A stretch of DNA of 64,000 nucleotides, from positions 62,001 to 126,000 of the forward strand of contig CAXMQS010000094.1 of the NCBI GenBank assembly GCA_964195995.1. Direction: 5' to 3'. Below the pieces are notes generated by a model. That model saw only the letters and a program-made list of their open reading frames with translations. It did no database searches and had not been told where the DNA came from. The DNA comes from CAXMQS01 sp964195995 (lineage in GTDB: Bacteria; Actinomycetota; Acidimicrobiia; Spongiisociales; JAOTWH01). This document shows positions 17,592 to 26,873 of the stretch, one piece after another. The translations under genes and the position numbers were made by a program. Each line of letters starts with the position of its first letter. Position 1 is the stretch's first letter.

Positions 17592-18323
17592 ATGACAACC
17601 AATCGCGATCTCAGCGGAACCGTATACGCCATCACGGGAGCCAGCGCCGGCATCGGCCGCGCCGCGACACAAGCCCTGGTTGCCGAGGGTGCCAGGGTGG
17701 TGATGGGGGCCCGACGCGTTGACCGACTGAACGCTCAGGTCGACGAACTGGGCAGCGACAACGCCGCGGCTGTAGAAATGGACGTTCGTAATCCCGGCGA
17801 TTGCGACCGCCTCATCGCCACCGCGATCGAACAGTTCGGTCAGCTCGACGGCCTCGTAGCCAATAGCGGCATAGGCGCTTACGGCGGGATCATGGATCTC
17901 ACTGACGGGCAGCTGGCTGAGATGATGGACACCAACATCGCAGGCACCGTCTGGCCCATCCGCGCCGCTGTTCCCATCTTCCTGGAGGCAGGCAGCGGCG
18001 ACATCGTCATCGTCGCTTCTGTCGCCGGCCTACGCGGAGCGGGTGATGAGGCCGTCTACGCCGCCACCAAGTTCGCTCAGGTGGGATTGGCCGGTGGACT
18101 GGACCGCGAGCTGAGGAGTAAGAACATCCGTGTGTCCATGATCGCTCCCGGCGGGGTTGCCACCGAGTTCGCGATGGGTGCCGGCCGCACGCCCGATATG
18201 CCCGGCCTTGACGAGATGCTGCGGCCCGAGAACGTCGCCGACGCCGTCGTCAGTGTGCTGCGTCAGCCGAAGAACATGCGCTCTCTCCTGTGGTCGATGC
18301 GCAGCATCCACGAGGACGACTAG
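17592..18323 (+). CDS. SDR family oxidoreductase
   Basis: A 243-residue classical short-chain dehydrogenase. Cofactor motif TGASAGIGRAA at the N-terminus, VANSGIGAYGG in place of NNAG, catalytic Ser in VASVAGLRG, and YAATKFAQ carrying the Tyr-x3-Lys pair. MGARRVDRL at about residues 40-48 resembles NADP-preferring members. Substrate unknown. It follows the DMGDH-like gene by 47 bases on the same strand. Confidence 0.86.
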   Translation: MTTNRDLSGTVYAITGASAGIGRAATQALVAEGARVVMGARRVDRLNAQVDELGSDNAAAVEMDVRNPGDCDRLIATAIEQFGQLDGLVANSGIGAYGGIMDLTDGQLAEMMDTNIAGTVWPIRAAVPIFLEAGSGDIVIVASVAGLRGAGDEAVYAATKFAQVGLAGGLDRELRSKNIRVSMIAPGGVATEFAMGAGRTPDMPGLDEMLRPENVADAVVSVLRQPKNMRSLLWSMRSIHEDD

Positions 18324-18333
18324 CCAGCCCCTG

Positions 18334-19989
18334 ATGCCCCACTTCTTGCGTTGGGCACTATTGACGGCCTTTGCGGTCGCGTTGCTGGCCGCATGCTCTA
18401 GCGACGGGGCCGCTACCCGCGAGCCGGGTGCCCTTGGCTTCACCGACGTCGCCGCAGACGTCGGCATCGACTTCGTCCACGGTGCCTTCCACTGGGACAC
18501 GTCACCCGACCCCGCGGCCATGATGGGAGGGGGCCTGTGCTGGATCGACTACAACGGTGACGGCTGGCTGGATCTCTTCGTCGTCAATAGCTATGCCGAG
18601 GCCGAGTGGGGGCAGTGGCAGGATGAGGGGGGCCTTCCCACCGCCAAGCTGTATCGCAACGACGGTGGCGAATTCACCGATGTCAGCGAAGAAGCCGGCG
18701 TCAACCTGGAGCTGCGGGGTAACGGCTGTGTAGCCGGCGATCTCGACAGCGACGGGCACACGGACATCTACGTGACAACGGCGCGCGGCGACGTCCTCCT
18801 CTGGAACGAGGGGAACGGAGCCTTCACGGACGGGACCGCCAGTGCAGGCACCGACGTCTACGGCTGGCACACGGGAGCGGCCATCGGTGATGTCAACGGC
18901 GATGGCAGGCCGGATCTCTTCGTGGCCGGATACGTCGACCCCAACACCCCGAACCCCGAGGGCGGGTCAGCATTCCCCTCTTCGATGGCCGCCGTACGTG
19001 ATCTGCTCTATCTCAACACCGGCTCCGGAGCCGACGGGCACGCGGCGTTCGATGAGGTCGGGGAAAGAGTCGGTCTGGAGAGCGAAGGCAACGAGTACGG
19101 GCTTGGCGCCGTCCTCAGCGATCTCGACAACGACGGTGACCTCGACCTCTTCGTCGCCAATGACACCAACTCCAACCGGCTCTACCGCAACGACCCCATG
19201 GATGATGACGCCGCTGGCATCGGCATGCGCTTCATCGATGTCACCGATGCGGCGGGGGTGGGCGACTACAACAGCGGCATGGGGGTCGCCGCCGAGGACT
19301 ACAACAACGACGGGACCTACGACCTGATCGTCACCAACCTCGGCGACCAACTGCACTCCGTCTACAGCAACCAATCGCAGCTCGGTTTCGCCGCCGACCA
19401 GAGCGGTCTCGGCATACCCGATTTCGGTTTTGGGGCGACCGGATGGGGCGTGTCGTGGGCCGACTTCGATCTCGACGGCGACAATGACCTCATGATCGCC
19501 AACGGCTTCGTCCCGCTGCGGAACAACGATGACCGCCAACAGCTCGCCCTCTTCGACAACAGCGGGGCTGGCATGATCGACATAGCGGCCTTGGCAGGTC
19601 TCCGTGACATCGGCCCACTTCACGGCCGAGGTCTGGCGGTCGCCGACTATGACAACGATGGAGATGTTGACGTCGCGGTGAACTCGATCTCCGATGCACT
19701 GGTATTGCTCGAGAACGTCGTCGCCGGGGCTCGGTGGCTGACGGTCGAGATCGAAGGCTTCTATCCAGGGGCGGTGGTTATCGCGACGCTGGCCAATGGA
19801 CAGGAGTCGCGGTGCGAGATCAGAGCAGGAACCAGCTGGCTGTCATCGGAGGACCCGAGGTGTCACTTCGGGCTCGGAGACACTGGCACCGTGACACAGT
19901 TGCGGGTCCGGTGGCCGGACCACACAGAGGTGAGGGTTGACGATCCAGGAGTCAACCGGATCGTGGCGATCGAGACGCCTGGCGGCTAG
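18334..19989 (+). CDS. FG-GAP/VCBS repeat lipoprotein with ASPIC/UnbV-type end (CRTAC1-like)
   Basis: A 551-residue surface protein. The ATG at 18334 gives a clean lipoprotein signal (LLTAFAVALLAAC); an in-frame open stretch back to 18157 only overlaps the SDR gene. Then follow many FG-GAP/VCBS blades with calcium-binding D-x-D/N-x-D-G signatures: DYNGDGWLDLF, DLDSDGHTDIY, DVNGDGRPDLF, DLDNDGDLDLF, DFDLDGDNDLM and DYDNDGDVDVA. The C-terminal 80 residues resemble the ASPIC/UnbV region (WLTVEIEG, VRWPDHTEVRV). A beta-propeller held at the membrane outer face; ligand unknown. Its stop shares CTAG with the convergent permease gene. Confidence 0.87.
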   Translation: MPHFLRWALLTAFAVALLAACSSDGAATREPGALGFTDVAADVGIDFVHGAFHWDTSPDPAAMMGGGLCWIDYNGDGWLDLFVVNSYAEAEWGQWQDEGGLPTAKLYRNDGGEFTDVSEEAGVNLELRGNGCVAGDLDSDGHTDIYVTTARGDVLLWNEGNGAFTDGTASAGTDVYGWHTGAAIGDVNGDGRPDLFVAGYVDPNTPNPEGGSAFPSSMAAVRDLLYLNTGSGADGHAAFDEVGERVGLESEGNEYGLGAVLSDLDNDGDLDLFVANDTNSNRLYRNDPMDDDAAGIGMRFIDVTDAAGVGDYNSGMGVAAEDYNNDGTYDLIVTNLGDQLHSVYSNQSQLGFAADQSGLGIPDFGFGATGWGVSWADFDLDGDNDLMIANGFVPLRNNDDRQQLALFDNSGAGMIDIAALAGLRDIGPLHGRGLAVADYDNDGDVDVAVNSISDALVLLENVVAGARWLTVEIEGFYPGAVVIATLANGQESRCEIRAGTSWLSSEDPRCHFGLGDTGTVTQLRVRWPDHTEVRVDDPGVNRIVAIETPGG

Positions 19990-21233
19990 GCGATACCGGA
20001 GGCCTGCTGCCGACGCCGGGTGAAGGAGTCCACCAGGACGGCTGCGAGCAACACCAGCGCGGTCACCACGAACTTGACGCCCGACGGCAGATTGGGGATG
20101 AGGCCAAGACCATTGTCGAGACTGGCGATGACCAGGGCGCCCAGCAATGCGCTGATCACTTTCCCGTGGCCACCGAAGAGGCTCGTTCCACCGATGACCG
20201 CCGCCGCGATGGCGTTCAGTAGCAGGTTGCCACCACCCGCCGCCGGGTCAACCGACCGCAGCCGCGACGCCAGCACGATGCCACCAACGCCTGCCATGAA
20301 GCTGGCGATCATGAAGACGATGATGCGGATTCGATCGACATTGATCCCGGCGCGTCGCGCCGCCTCCGGGTTGCCCCCTACCGCGTAGACATGGCGACCG
20401 AACCGGGTACGGGCTGCGATGAACGACCAGAAGACAAGGAAGAAGATGAACAACAGGGCAACCATGGGAACGCCCCGGTCGCTGTTGGCAACCGAAACCG
20501 CGATCGCGGACACCACGCCAAGGCCAAACACCTGGGCCGCTACCACGAGGAGCGGCCGCACTGGGAGCCCAGCGACCGACCGAGCTCTTCGTTGGGACAA
20601 CTGCAGGAATGCGTATCCGCCAACAGCCGCGGCCGCCAGCGCCCAGCCCCAGAAGTCGCTGAAGAAGGCGTTGGCGATACCGATCACGAAGTCGTCCTGG
20701 ATGAGGATCGTGCCGCTGTCGGTGAATTCGGTCGCCAGGATGAGGACAACGCCGCTCCAACCAAGGAACCCGGCGAGCGTCACCACGAACGAGGGGACCC
20801 GAGCCTTGGTGATGATGAAGCCGTGGAATAAGCCGATCGAAGCGCCGATCGCCAGTACCACCGGGATGACGAACCACCAATCCCAGTTGACTCCTGATTC
20901 TCGAAGCAGCAGCGTCATCGATACGCCGACCACCGCGCTCACGTAGCCGACAGACAGATCGATCTCGCCGATCAGTAGCACGAACACCACACCCATGGCA
21001 ATGAGCATGAGCCCCGCTGCCTGGCGGATGAGGTTGACGAAGTTCGGAGCCGAGAGGAAGACGTCGCTCTGGGTCTGGAAGATGATGCCAATGGCGATGA
21101 GTCCGAAGATGATGGGGAGCGACCCCAGATCGCCCGCCTTGACTCGTGTCCAATAGCCCTGGACGTACTCCCGCACGCTCGGGTTGGTGGCCTCTGCCAC
21201 CGATCCGTTCTCGAGAGTTGGGGAGGCGCTCAC
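19986..21233 (-). CDS. sugar ABC transporter permease (ribose/xylose type)
   Basis: A 415-residue membrane protein with about ten helices. The stretch LIGEIDLSVGYV and, near the end, the EAA-like AVIGGTSLFGGHGKVISALLG region are hallmarks of the RbsC/XylH permease family. It forms the pore of a high-affinity sugar importer. It overlaps the upstream ATPase gene by 4 bases. With the ATPase, the binding lipoprotein and xylA/xylB nearby, D-xylose or another pentose is the likely cargo, by context only. Confidence 0.88.
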   Translation of the reverse strand: MSASPTLENGSVAEATNPSVREYVQGYWTRVKAGDLGSLPIIFGLIAIGIIFQTQSDVFLSAPNFVNLIRQAAGLMLIAMGVVFVLLIGEIDLSVGYVSAVVGVSMTLLLRESGVNWDWWFVIPVVLAIGASIGLFHGFIITKARVPSFVVTLAGFLGWSGVVLILATEFTDSGTILIQDDFVIGIANAFFSDFWGWALAAAAVGGYAFLQLSQRRARSVAGLPVRPLLVVAAQVFGLGVVSAIAVSVANSDRGVPMVALLFIFFLVFWSFIAARTRFGRHVYAVGGNPEAARRAGINVDRIRIIVFMIASFMAGVGGIVLASRLRSVDPAAGGGNLLLNAIAAAVIGGTSLFGGHGKVISALLGALVIASLDNGLGLIPNLPSGVKFVVTALVLLAAVLVDSFTRRRQQASGIA

Positions 21234-22000
21234 GTGGCCATCCCCGGCACCGACTCAACGGTTCCAGCTGTGATGGCCTCGACGACCTCCTGTTGGTTGG
21301 TGTCTTGCGTCTTGTAGAGGGCCACACGCTGCCCGAGTCGCAACACAGTGATCCGGTGAGCCACCTCGAAGATGTCGTGCAGGTTGTGGGAGATGATGAC
21401 GACGGCAAGGCCGCGATCGGCCAAACGGCCTACCAGGTCGAGAACCTGGCGGGTTTGCGCCACCCCCAGGGCAGCGGTGGGCTCGTCAAGGATCACGACC
21501 TTGGAGTTCCACATGACGGCTTTGGCAACTGCCACGGCCTGGCGCTGGCCGCCGGACAACCCGGCGACCGTCTGGCGCACCGAGGCGAGCGTGGTCACCG
21601 AGAGCGAATCGAGGGTCGCCCTGCTCGACTTCTCCATCGAGGCCTCATTGAGCCGGTACGGCGTCTTGATCTCCTCACGTCCCAAGAACATGTTGGCCAC
21701 AACATCGAGGTTGTCTGCGAGCGAAAGGTCCTGATACACGATCTCGATACCGAGGTCAGCAGTATCGGACGGACCGTGGATCTTCACCGGCTTGCCCTCG
21801 AAGAAGACCTCACCTTCGTCGTAGCGGTAGATGCCAGCGATTCCCTTGACCAACGTAGATTTCCCCGCACCATTGTCGCCGACAAGGGCCATGACCTCGC
21901 CAAGCCGCACCTCGAAGTCCACCTTCTCGAGAGCCTTGACCGCGCCGAAGTGCTTGGAAACGCCCTTCAACTGAAGGATCGGTTCGCCAACGTCGGGCAC
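21230..22000 (-). CDS. sugar ABC transporter ATP-binding protein
   Basis: A 256-residue ATPase: Walker A GDNGAGKST, Q-loop IVYQDLSLADNL, signature LSGGQRQ, Walker B VVILDEPTAAL and switch His in ISHNL. It has one ABC domain, whereas RbsA and XylG of E. coli carry two, so it must act as a homodimer. The GTG at 22000 has AAGGGAG seven bases upstream and is preferred over in-frame codons reaching 22060. The residues after the start (PDVGEPILQLKGVSKHFG) match the family start. It energises the permease encoded next. Confidence 0.88.
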   Translation of the reverse strand: MPDVGEPILQLKGVSKHFGAVKALEKVDFEVRLGEVMALVGDNGAGKSTLVKGIAGIYRYDEGEVFFEGKPVKIHGPSDTADLGIEIVYQDLSLADNLDVVANMFLGREEIKTPYRLNEASMEKSSRATLDSLSVTTLASVRQTVAGLSGGQRQAVAVAKAVMWNSKVVILDEPTAALGVAQTRQVLDLVGRLADRGLAVVIISHNLHDIFEVAHRITVLRLGQRVALYKTQDTNQQEVVEAITAGTVESVPGMAT

Positions 22001-22091
22001 TGCAGAACTCCCTTGCACGCGGAACGGGGACGCTAGTACGTAGCGTCCCCGTTCGCACATCGACGCCTATGGCGTCTTAGTTGTTAGCTCG

Positions 22092-23210
22092 TTAGGAGAT
22101 TCCGGCGCCGGCGCAGTACTGCGCGAAGTCACCTTCGCAGATCTCCTCCGCGGTGCGGAAGCCATCGGCGATCACCGTCGAAGCGATGTTGTCGACTGTC
22201 ACGGTCTGGACATCAAGGCCAACGAAGGGCACATCGGACTGACCATTGTTGATGGTGTTGCCACCGGTCAGCGTCGTGATGTCGCCGCCGTTGAACAGGA
22301 GGATGGCAGCCTGAGCCGCCGACTCCGCCTCGTCCTGAATCGGCTTGTAGACGGACATCAGCTGGTCGCCCGAAAGGACCCGCTGGATCCCGGCCGCAGT
22401 TGCGTCCTGACCCGTAACGGGAATGGGATCGAGGCCGGCGCTCTTCATGGCCGAGCTGACAGCACCGGCGATGCCGTCATTGGCAGCGATAGCGCAGTCG
22501 ATGTCGTTGTTGTTGGCCGTCAGCATCTGCTCGAAGAGCGTCAATGCTGCCTGGTTGTCCCAACCGGGAACGAACTGGTCGTCAACCTCTGTCCAGGAGC
22601 CGTCCTCGAACTTGGGGTTGATGACCTCGTCGTATCCGGACTTGAACAGGTGCGAGTTGTTGTCCTCTTCGCCACCGTTCAGAACGGCAACGTTGGAACC
22701 GTCCGCGCATGCTGCCACGAGGGCCGCGCCCTGGGCCAGTCCGACGTTCTTGCCTTCGAAGCTGACGTAGACGTCGGCTCCGTCGCCCTCGGTGGTGAGA
22801 CGGTCATAGTCGACGACCAGCGCACCGCTCTCGTGAGCAAGACTGATGATGGTTGAACTCGAACCACTGTCGAGGCTGACCACGACGAGCACCTTGGCAC
22901 CAGACGCCAGCGCCTGCTCGGCCTGGGTGATCTGGACCTGGGCATCGCCCTCGGCATTCACGATGTTGAAGTCAACACCGGCTGCTGTGAACGACTCGCC
23001 GAAGAAGCGACGGTCGTCGAACTCCCAGCGATCGGATGAAGCAGAGTCGGGGAGCAGCACCCAAATGCTGCCTTCGGCGCCGCCGTCGGTGGCGGCGGGT
23101 GATGTGTCTCCGCTGGTCCCGGCCGTTGTGTCCTCAGAGCTGTCGCCACAAGCGGCAGCTACAAGGGCCATGGCCAAGAGCAGCGCAAGAACGCTGAACC
23201 GTTTTTTCAC
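22092..23210 (-). CDS. sugar ABC transporter substrate-binding lipoprotein
   Basis: A 372-residue periplasmic-binding-type protein. The GTG at 23210 (GAGGAAAT upstream) gives a lipoprotein signal ending in LVAAAC, then an Asp/Ser/Thr-rich linker. The body is a Peripla_BP_4 (RbsB/XylF) fold: IWVLLPDSASSDRWEFDDR, VLVVVSLDSGSSS, DYDRLTTEGDGADVYVSF and VTGQDATAAGIQ. The DRWEFDD and DYDRL phrases are close to XylF-type binding proteins. It captures sugar outside the membrane for the permease and ATPase downstream. The 160 bases upstream hold no gene. Confidence 0.88.
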   Translation of the reverse strand: MKKRFSVLALLLAMALVAAACGDSSEDTTAGTSGDTSPAATDGGAEGSIWVLLPDSASSDRWEFDDRRFFGESFTAAGVDFNIVNAEGDAQVQITQAEQALASGAKVLVVVSLDSGSSSTIISLAHESGALVVDYDRLTTEGDGADVYVSFEGKNVGLAQGAALVAACADGSNVAVLNGGEEDNNSHLFKSGYDEVINPKFEDGSWTEVDDQFVPGWDNQAALTLFEQMLTANNNDIDCAIAANDGIAGAVSSAMKSAGLDPIPVTGQDATAAGIQRVLSGDQLMSVYKPIQDEAESAAQAAILLFNGGDITTLTGGNTINNGQSDVPFVGLDVQTVTVDNIASTVIADGFRTAEEICEGDFAQYCAGAGIS

Positions 23211-23372
23211 GGATTTCCTCCTGTTGTTTGCATGAAACGAGCCTCTGTGCCGACGAGCGCCAGCGCATCTGATGAGGTCGTGACCCTGCATGCTGGCCTA
23301 GCGGGAGCCGTTAGGCAACCCCAGCCAGGCACTTTTCGCGTTCTGGCGGGATCAGGCCAACCGAATAGGCAG

Positions 23373-24356
23373 CTAATTTCCCAGGATCGCGTCGATGACC
23401 CTCATATTGCCGATGGCATCGGAGATGCCGACGACCACGTCCTCGTCGTTGAGGACCGCATTGGCGAACAGCTCGGCCTGGATGGTGTACTGGTTCGCCG
23501 AGGGGAACGCGATGGTCTCGGTCGCCGGAGCTGTGGGAGGGTTTCCGCCGGACGTAACGAAGATGCGTGTCTCGCCCTCAGGAGGAATGTTGAACGGTAT
23601 CTCGATCTCTACGCGGCCCTCGCTCCCAACGATGTGCACCCGCTGATCGTCCTCGGCTCTCGTCGAGCAGCTGAACACCGCCTGGCCTCCACCCTCGAAC
23701 TCGAGGAGACCCGAGGTGACGATGTCGACGCCCATCACCGGGTCTCTCCGCACCGCGCCCTCGATCCTTACCGGCTCAGCTGCGAAGAGCATCCTGGAGA
23801 GGTTGATGTTGTAGCAACCGACGTCCATCAGCGCACCGCCATGGTTCTCGGCCCGATTGCGGATGTTCGACGGATCGTCGTTGAAGTAGCTGAACCAGCT
23901 CTGGACGGCCTGCAGTTCTCCGATAGCGCCGCTTCGCACCAGGCGAACTGCTTCCACCCAGGTGGGATGGTGTCGGTACATGAAGGCCTCGGCGAACTTG
24001 ACGCCCGCTTCGGTAGCGGCGGCGGCCATCTCTTCGGCCTGTGCCGCCGAGATGGCGAGGGGCTTCTCGCACAGGATGTGCTTGCCGGCGGCTGCCGCCT
24101 TGATGGTCCACTCGGCGTGCAGATCGTTCGGCAGCGGTATGTAGACGGCGTCAACGTCTGGAGAGGCAAGCAACTCTTCGTATGAGCCATGTGAAGCCGG
24201 AATCCCCAATTGCTCCGCGGCGGCGGCCGCTTTGACGCTGTCGCGCGAGGCGATGGCTACCACTTCCGAGTTGCCCGCGAGCTGGATGGCCGGGGTTACC
24301 TGACCCATGCCGATATCAGCCGTGCTCAACACACCCCATCGCACTTTGTCGCTCAT
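23373..24356 (-). CDS. Gfo/Idh/MocA family oxidoreductase
   Basis: A 327-residue NAD(P)-dependent dehydrogenase. It has an N-terminal Rossmann domain (RWGVLSTADIGMGQV, AIASRDSVKAAAAAE), the cofactor and active-site motif CEKPLAI at about residue 95, and a C-terminal alpha/beta domain with DVGCYNINLSRML. The sequence resembles D-xylose or glucose dehydrogenase-like members (dihydrodiol dehydrogenase group). It lies between the sugar-binding protein and the aldose epimerase genes on the same strand, so it probably acts on the imported sugar. Specificity uncertain. Confidence 0.87.
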   Translation of the reverse strand: MSDKVRWGVLSTADIGMGQVTPAIQLAGNSEVVAIASRDSVKAAAAAEQLGIPASHGSYEELLASPDVDAVYIPLPNDLHAEWTIKAAAAGKHILCEKPLAISAAQAEEMAAAATEAGVKFAEAFMYRHHPTWVEAVRLVRSGAIGELQAVQSWFSYFNDDPSNIRNRAENHGGALMDVGCYNINLSRMLFAAEPVRIEGAVRRDPVMGVDIVTSGLLEFEGGGQAVFSCSTRAEDDQRVHIVGSEGRVEIEIPFNIPPEGETRIFVTSGGNPPTAPATETIAFPSANQYTIQAELFANAVLNDEDVVVGISDAIGNMRVIDAILGN

Positions 24357-24377
24357 CTTGCTCCTCTCGGCATGGCC

Positions 24378-25160
24378 TCAAGCTAACCGCCAGCTCCAGA
24401 TCGTCGTAGCCACCAAGGGCCGGCCCGGCTCAACAACGAACGGATCGTGGTTGAGCGCGTCCGGAGGCGCCGTCTGCGGCTCGACGCAGACTGCGTTCTG
24501 GCGCTCGTTGTAGACGACGAGGAACTGACAGCTCGATTCGATCCGCAGCTCAAGGGCGCCGGGCCAGGTGAGCACAGGCCACCTTCTGATTCCGCCGAAA
24601 CAATCGTCCCATGGTCCCGGCGGCGGGACGACCCGTTCGCCAGACGGAATGCCGTCGAGATCACACTGCTCCATGAACTCCGCCTCGAATTCGAGCAAAA
24701 CCGGCTCGCCTGTGTCGAGCTGGCGGCGAAACCAGGGGTGCCAGCCACACGATGCCGGCATGCGACCACCATCGCTGTGGACCTCGAGCGTCAGTGCGAG
24801 TTCTTCGGGGCCAAGGGCGACCTTCTGGCGAACATGCCCCGGGTACGGCCAGTCTGGGCCGAGATCCGTCGAGAACTCGGCGGGACCGTCGATCGACCAT
24901 GGTTTGTCGAATGCGGTGCCGTGGATGGCATGAGGATCGAAGTTGATCGGCATCGTGTGGCTGGTGCCATCGAAGTCGAATCGCCCCCGGCGCACTCTGC
25001 CTGCGAACGGCGCCATGGGGTAGCTCCCCCAGCCGGTCGTCTCCACATCGCCTGTGACCAACAGCTCATGCCCGAAGACCTCAAGCGAGGCGAGTCGAGC
25101 GCCCTGGTCGAGATCGATAGCTAGGCGGGCCGGACCAGCTTCCTGAACGATCGTCGGCAC
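24378..25160 (-). CDS. aldose 1-epimerase family protein
   Basis: A 260-residue beta-sandwich mutarotase. Visible motifs are FAGRVRRGRF (sugar-binding Arg), AIHGTAFDKPW (His), and SCGWHPWFRR, where the second catalytic-type His stands; the Glu base near the end is less clear, LVVYNERQNAVCVEPQT containing it. It interconverts alpha and beta anomers of an aldose. It is 21 bases upstream of the Gfo/Idh gene and 3 bases downstream of the GlcG gene, so one operon. Confidence 0.84.
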   Translation of the reverse strand: MPTIVQEAGPARLAIDLDQGARLASLEVFGHELLVTGDVETTGWGSYPMAPFAGRVRRGRFDFDGTSHTMPINFDPHAIHGTAFDKPWSIDGPAEFSTDLGPDWPYPGHVRQKVALGPEELALTLEVHSDGGRMPASCGWHPWFRRQLDTGEPVLLEFEAEFMEQCDLDGIPSGERVVPPPGPWDDCFGGIRRWPVLTWPGALELRIESSCQFLVVYNERQNAVCVEPQTAPPDALNHDPFVVEPGRPLVATTIWSWRLA

Positions 25161-25163
25161 GAA

Positions 25164-25571
25164 TTAGCTGATGAGAGCCGCGCCGGCGCGGGCGACCACT
25201 ATGTCGTCCGCCTCCGGTAGGCCACTCACACCGACTGCACCGACAACTTCGCCATCGGTCACGATCGGCACACCACCGCCCCAGCTGGTGTAGCGCAGGT
25301 CGCCAAAATTGGTCATGGCGAAATTCCCTTGACGCGATTCCTCCCCGACCTCGCTCGACTCCATGCGTTGGCGCGAGGCGGTGTACGCCTTGTTGATGGC
25401 GTTGTCAATGGAGGGGAGCGGGCAGCCGTCGGTGCGCAGGAGAGCGACTAGTTCCCCATGAGCATCGCATACCGCCACCGCCGCACCTCGACCGTCTTCC
25501 TCGAGCGCAGCTCGAACCGAATCGACGATGTCCCAGGCGTCGGCGTGTGATAGGGCTTTTATGTTCTTCAT
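25164..25571 (-). CDS. GlcG/HbpS family protein
   Basis: A 135-residue single-domain protein of the GlcG/HbpS (heme-binding or corrinoid-like) family: an N-terminal helix with AWDIVDSVRAALEE, the strand VAVCDAHGELVALLRTDG, KAYTASRQRM, and the glycine-rich WGGGVPIVTDGEVVGAVGVSG. Members occur beside glycolate and sugar oxidation genes; exact function is unknown. First gene of the minus-strand sugar operon, starting 98 bases from the divergent Gfo/Idh gene. Confidence 0.83.
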   Translation of the reverse strand: MKNIKALSHADAWDIVDSVRAALEEDGRGAAVAVCDAHGELVALLRTDGCPLPSIDNAINKAYTASRQRMESSEVGEESRQGNFAMTNFGDLRYTSWGGGVPIVTDGEVVGAVGVSGLPEADDIVVARAGAALIS

Positions 25572-25595
25572 GGACCTCCAGTTTGTTCACCTAAG

Positions 25596-25609
25596 ACCCT
25601 AGGTAGGGT
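25596..25609. promoter_or_regulatory. inverted repeat between divergent sugar genes, possible operator
   Basis: ACCCTA at 25596-25601 and TAGGGT at 25604-25609 form an exact 6+6 inverted repeat with a GG spacer. It lies in the only 98-base gap between the two divergent units (GlcG operon and Gfo/Idh gene), 25 bases from the GlcG start. Placement suits a repressor site serving both. No regulator gene is seen nearby. Confidence 0.35.
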
Positions 25610-25669
25610 TGGCGCCCAGGGAAATCTAATCGACCGCCCGGTCACGCAGGACACCCTCAGGAGGAGAGC

Positions 25670-26863
25670 ATGGACGACACCAACGCCGTAATAGGGATCC
25701 TGGGTCGCCGCCTGCGTCTCGCAGTGATCGGTGGAGGACCCGGGAGCTTCATCGGGTCCATGCATCGCACGGCGGCGCGTATCGACGATCGCTACGAGCT
25801 GGTTGCAGGCTCGTTGTCCTCAGACCCCGAACGCTCAAGGACGGCCGGCGCCGCCATCGGCTTGGCCCCGGATCGCGCTTATGCCAGCGGCACCGAGCTG
25901 TTGGACGCCGAGGCCGCCCGCGACGACGGAGCCGACGTCATAGCCGTCATGACTCCCAACGACACTCACCACAAGTACGCCACCGGCGCCCTGCAGCGAG
26001 GCTTCGATGTCATCTCGGACAAGCCGATGACGAACACCCTGGACGACGCTCTCGATGTACTCGCCACCGTGAGGTCCACCGGCCTCGTCTACTGCCTCAC
26101 CCACAACTACACGGGCTACCCGTTGGTGCGCCAGGCTCGCGCCATGGTTGCCGATGGCCAGCTGGGCGAAATCCGTCTTGTTCAGGTGGAGTACGTGCAG
26201 AGCGGCAAGGCCGACGAGAACGATCCCGACCCTGCCGGTGAGGTCCCGTGGCGTTACGACCCGGTGCGGGGCGGTCCCTCGCTGGTGATGGGCGACATCG
26301 GCAGTCACGCTCACAACCTGCTGCGCTTCATCACCGGACTCGAGGTGGCAGAAGTAGCCGCCGAGGTCGGCCACATCGTTCCCAACCGCCTCGTGGACGA
26401 CTACGCCGGAGCGATGCTGCGACTCAGCAACGGCGCCCGTGGGAGCTTCTGGGTGACCCAGGCAGCAGCAGGAGTCGAGAACTCGCTATGGATCCGGGTG
26501 TCTGGCACCAAGGGCAGTGTCGAATGGCTGCAGGAAGTGCCGCAGCAGCTGCACTTCAAGCCGCTACGAGGACCGATCGAGCTACGAACCCCTAACGGTC
26601 CCGGGACCCTGCCGCTGGCAGAGAGAGCCTCCCGCATCGTCGCCGGACACCCCGAGGGCTTCCACGAGGGATTCGCCACTACGTACTCCGATGCCGCCGA
26701 GGCCATCGCTTCACGGCGCGCCGGCGTTGAGCCCGATCCGATAACCCTGCACTTCCCGAATGCCGTGGATGGCGTCATGGGAGTCAAGTTCACCGAGGCT
26801 GCTATGGAGTCGAGCGCCGCCAATGGCGCCTGGACCTCCGCGTTGATCGATCTCGACGGCTAG
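25670..26863 (+). CDS. Gfo/Idh/MocA family oxidoreductase
   Basis: A 397-residue dehydrogenase, longer than its neighbour at 23373. Rossmann motif VIGGGPGSFIGSMHR, then VMTPNDTHHKYA, the DKPMTN motif in place of EKP at about residue 118, and GDIGSHAHNLLRFITGLEV in the C-terminal domain. The length and the DKPMT/GDIGSHA pattern resemble the inositol or glucose-fructose oxidoreductase-like members found in sugar catabolic loci. Start ATG has AGGAGGAG upstream. It is divergent from the GlcG operon and ends 10 bases before the convergent xylA stop. Confidence 0.87.
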   Translation: MDDTNAVIGILGRRLRLAVIGGGPGSFIGSMHRTAARIDDRYELVAGSLSSDPERSRTAGAAIGLAPDRAYASGTELLDAEAARDDGADVIAVMTPNDTHHKYATGALQRGFDVISDKPMTNTLDDALDVLATVRSTGLVYCLTHNYTGYPLVRQARAMVADGQLGEIRLVQVEYVQSGKADENDPDPAGEVPWRYDPVRGGPSLVMGDIGSHAHNLLRFITGLEVAEVAAEVGHIVPNRLVDDYAGAMLRLSNGARGSFWVTQAAAGVENSLWIRVSGTKGSVEWLQEVPQQLHFKPLRGPIELRTPNGPGTLPLAERASRIVAGHPEGFHEGFATTYSDAAEAIASRRAGVEPDPITLHFPNAVDGVMGVKFTEAAMESSAANGAWTSALIDLDG

Positions 26864-26873
26864 TCCGTCGAGA

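Noticed and set aside
18157..18333. N-terminal extension of the FG-GAP lipoprotein
   Set aside because: This stretch overlaps the SDR gene and would bury the lipoprotein signal that begins at 18334.
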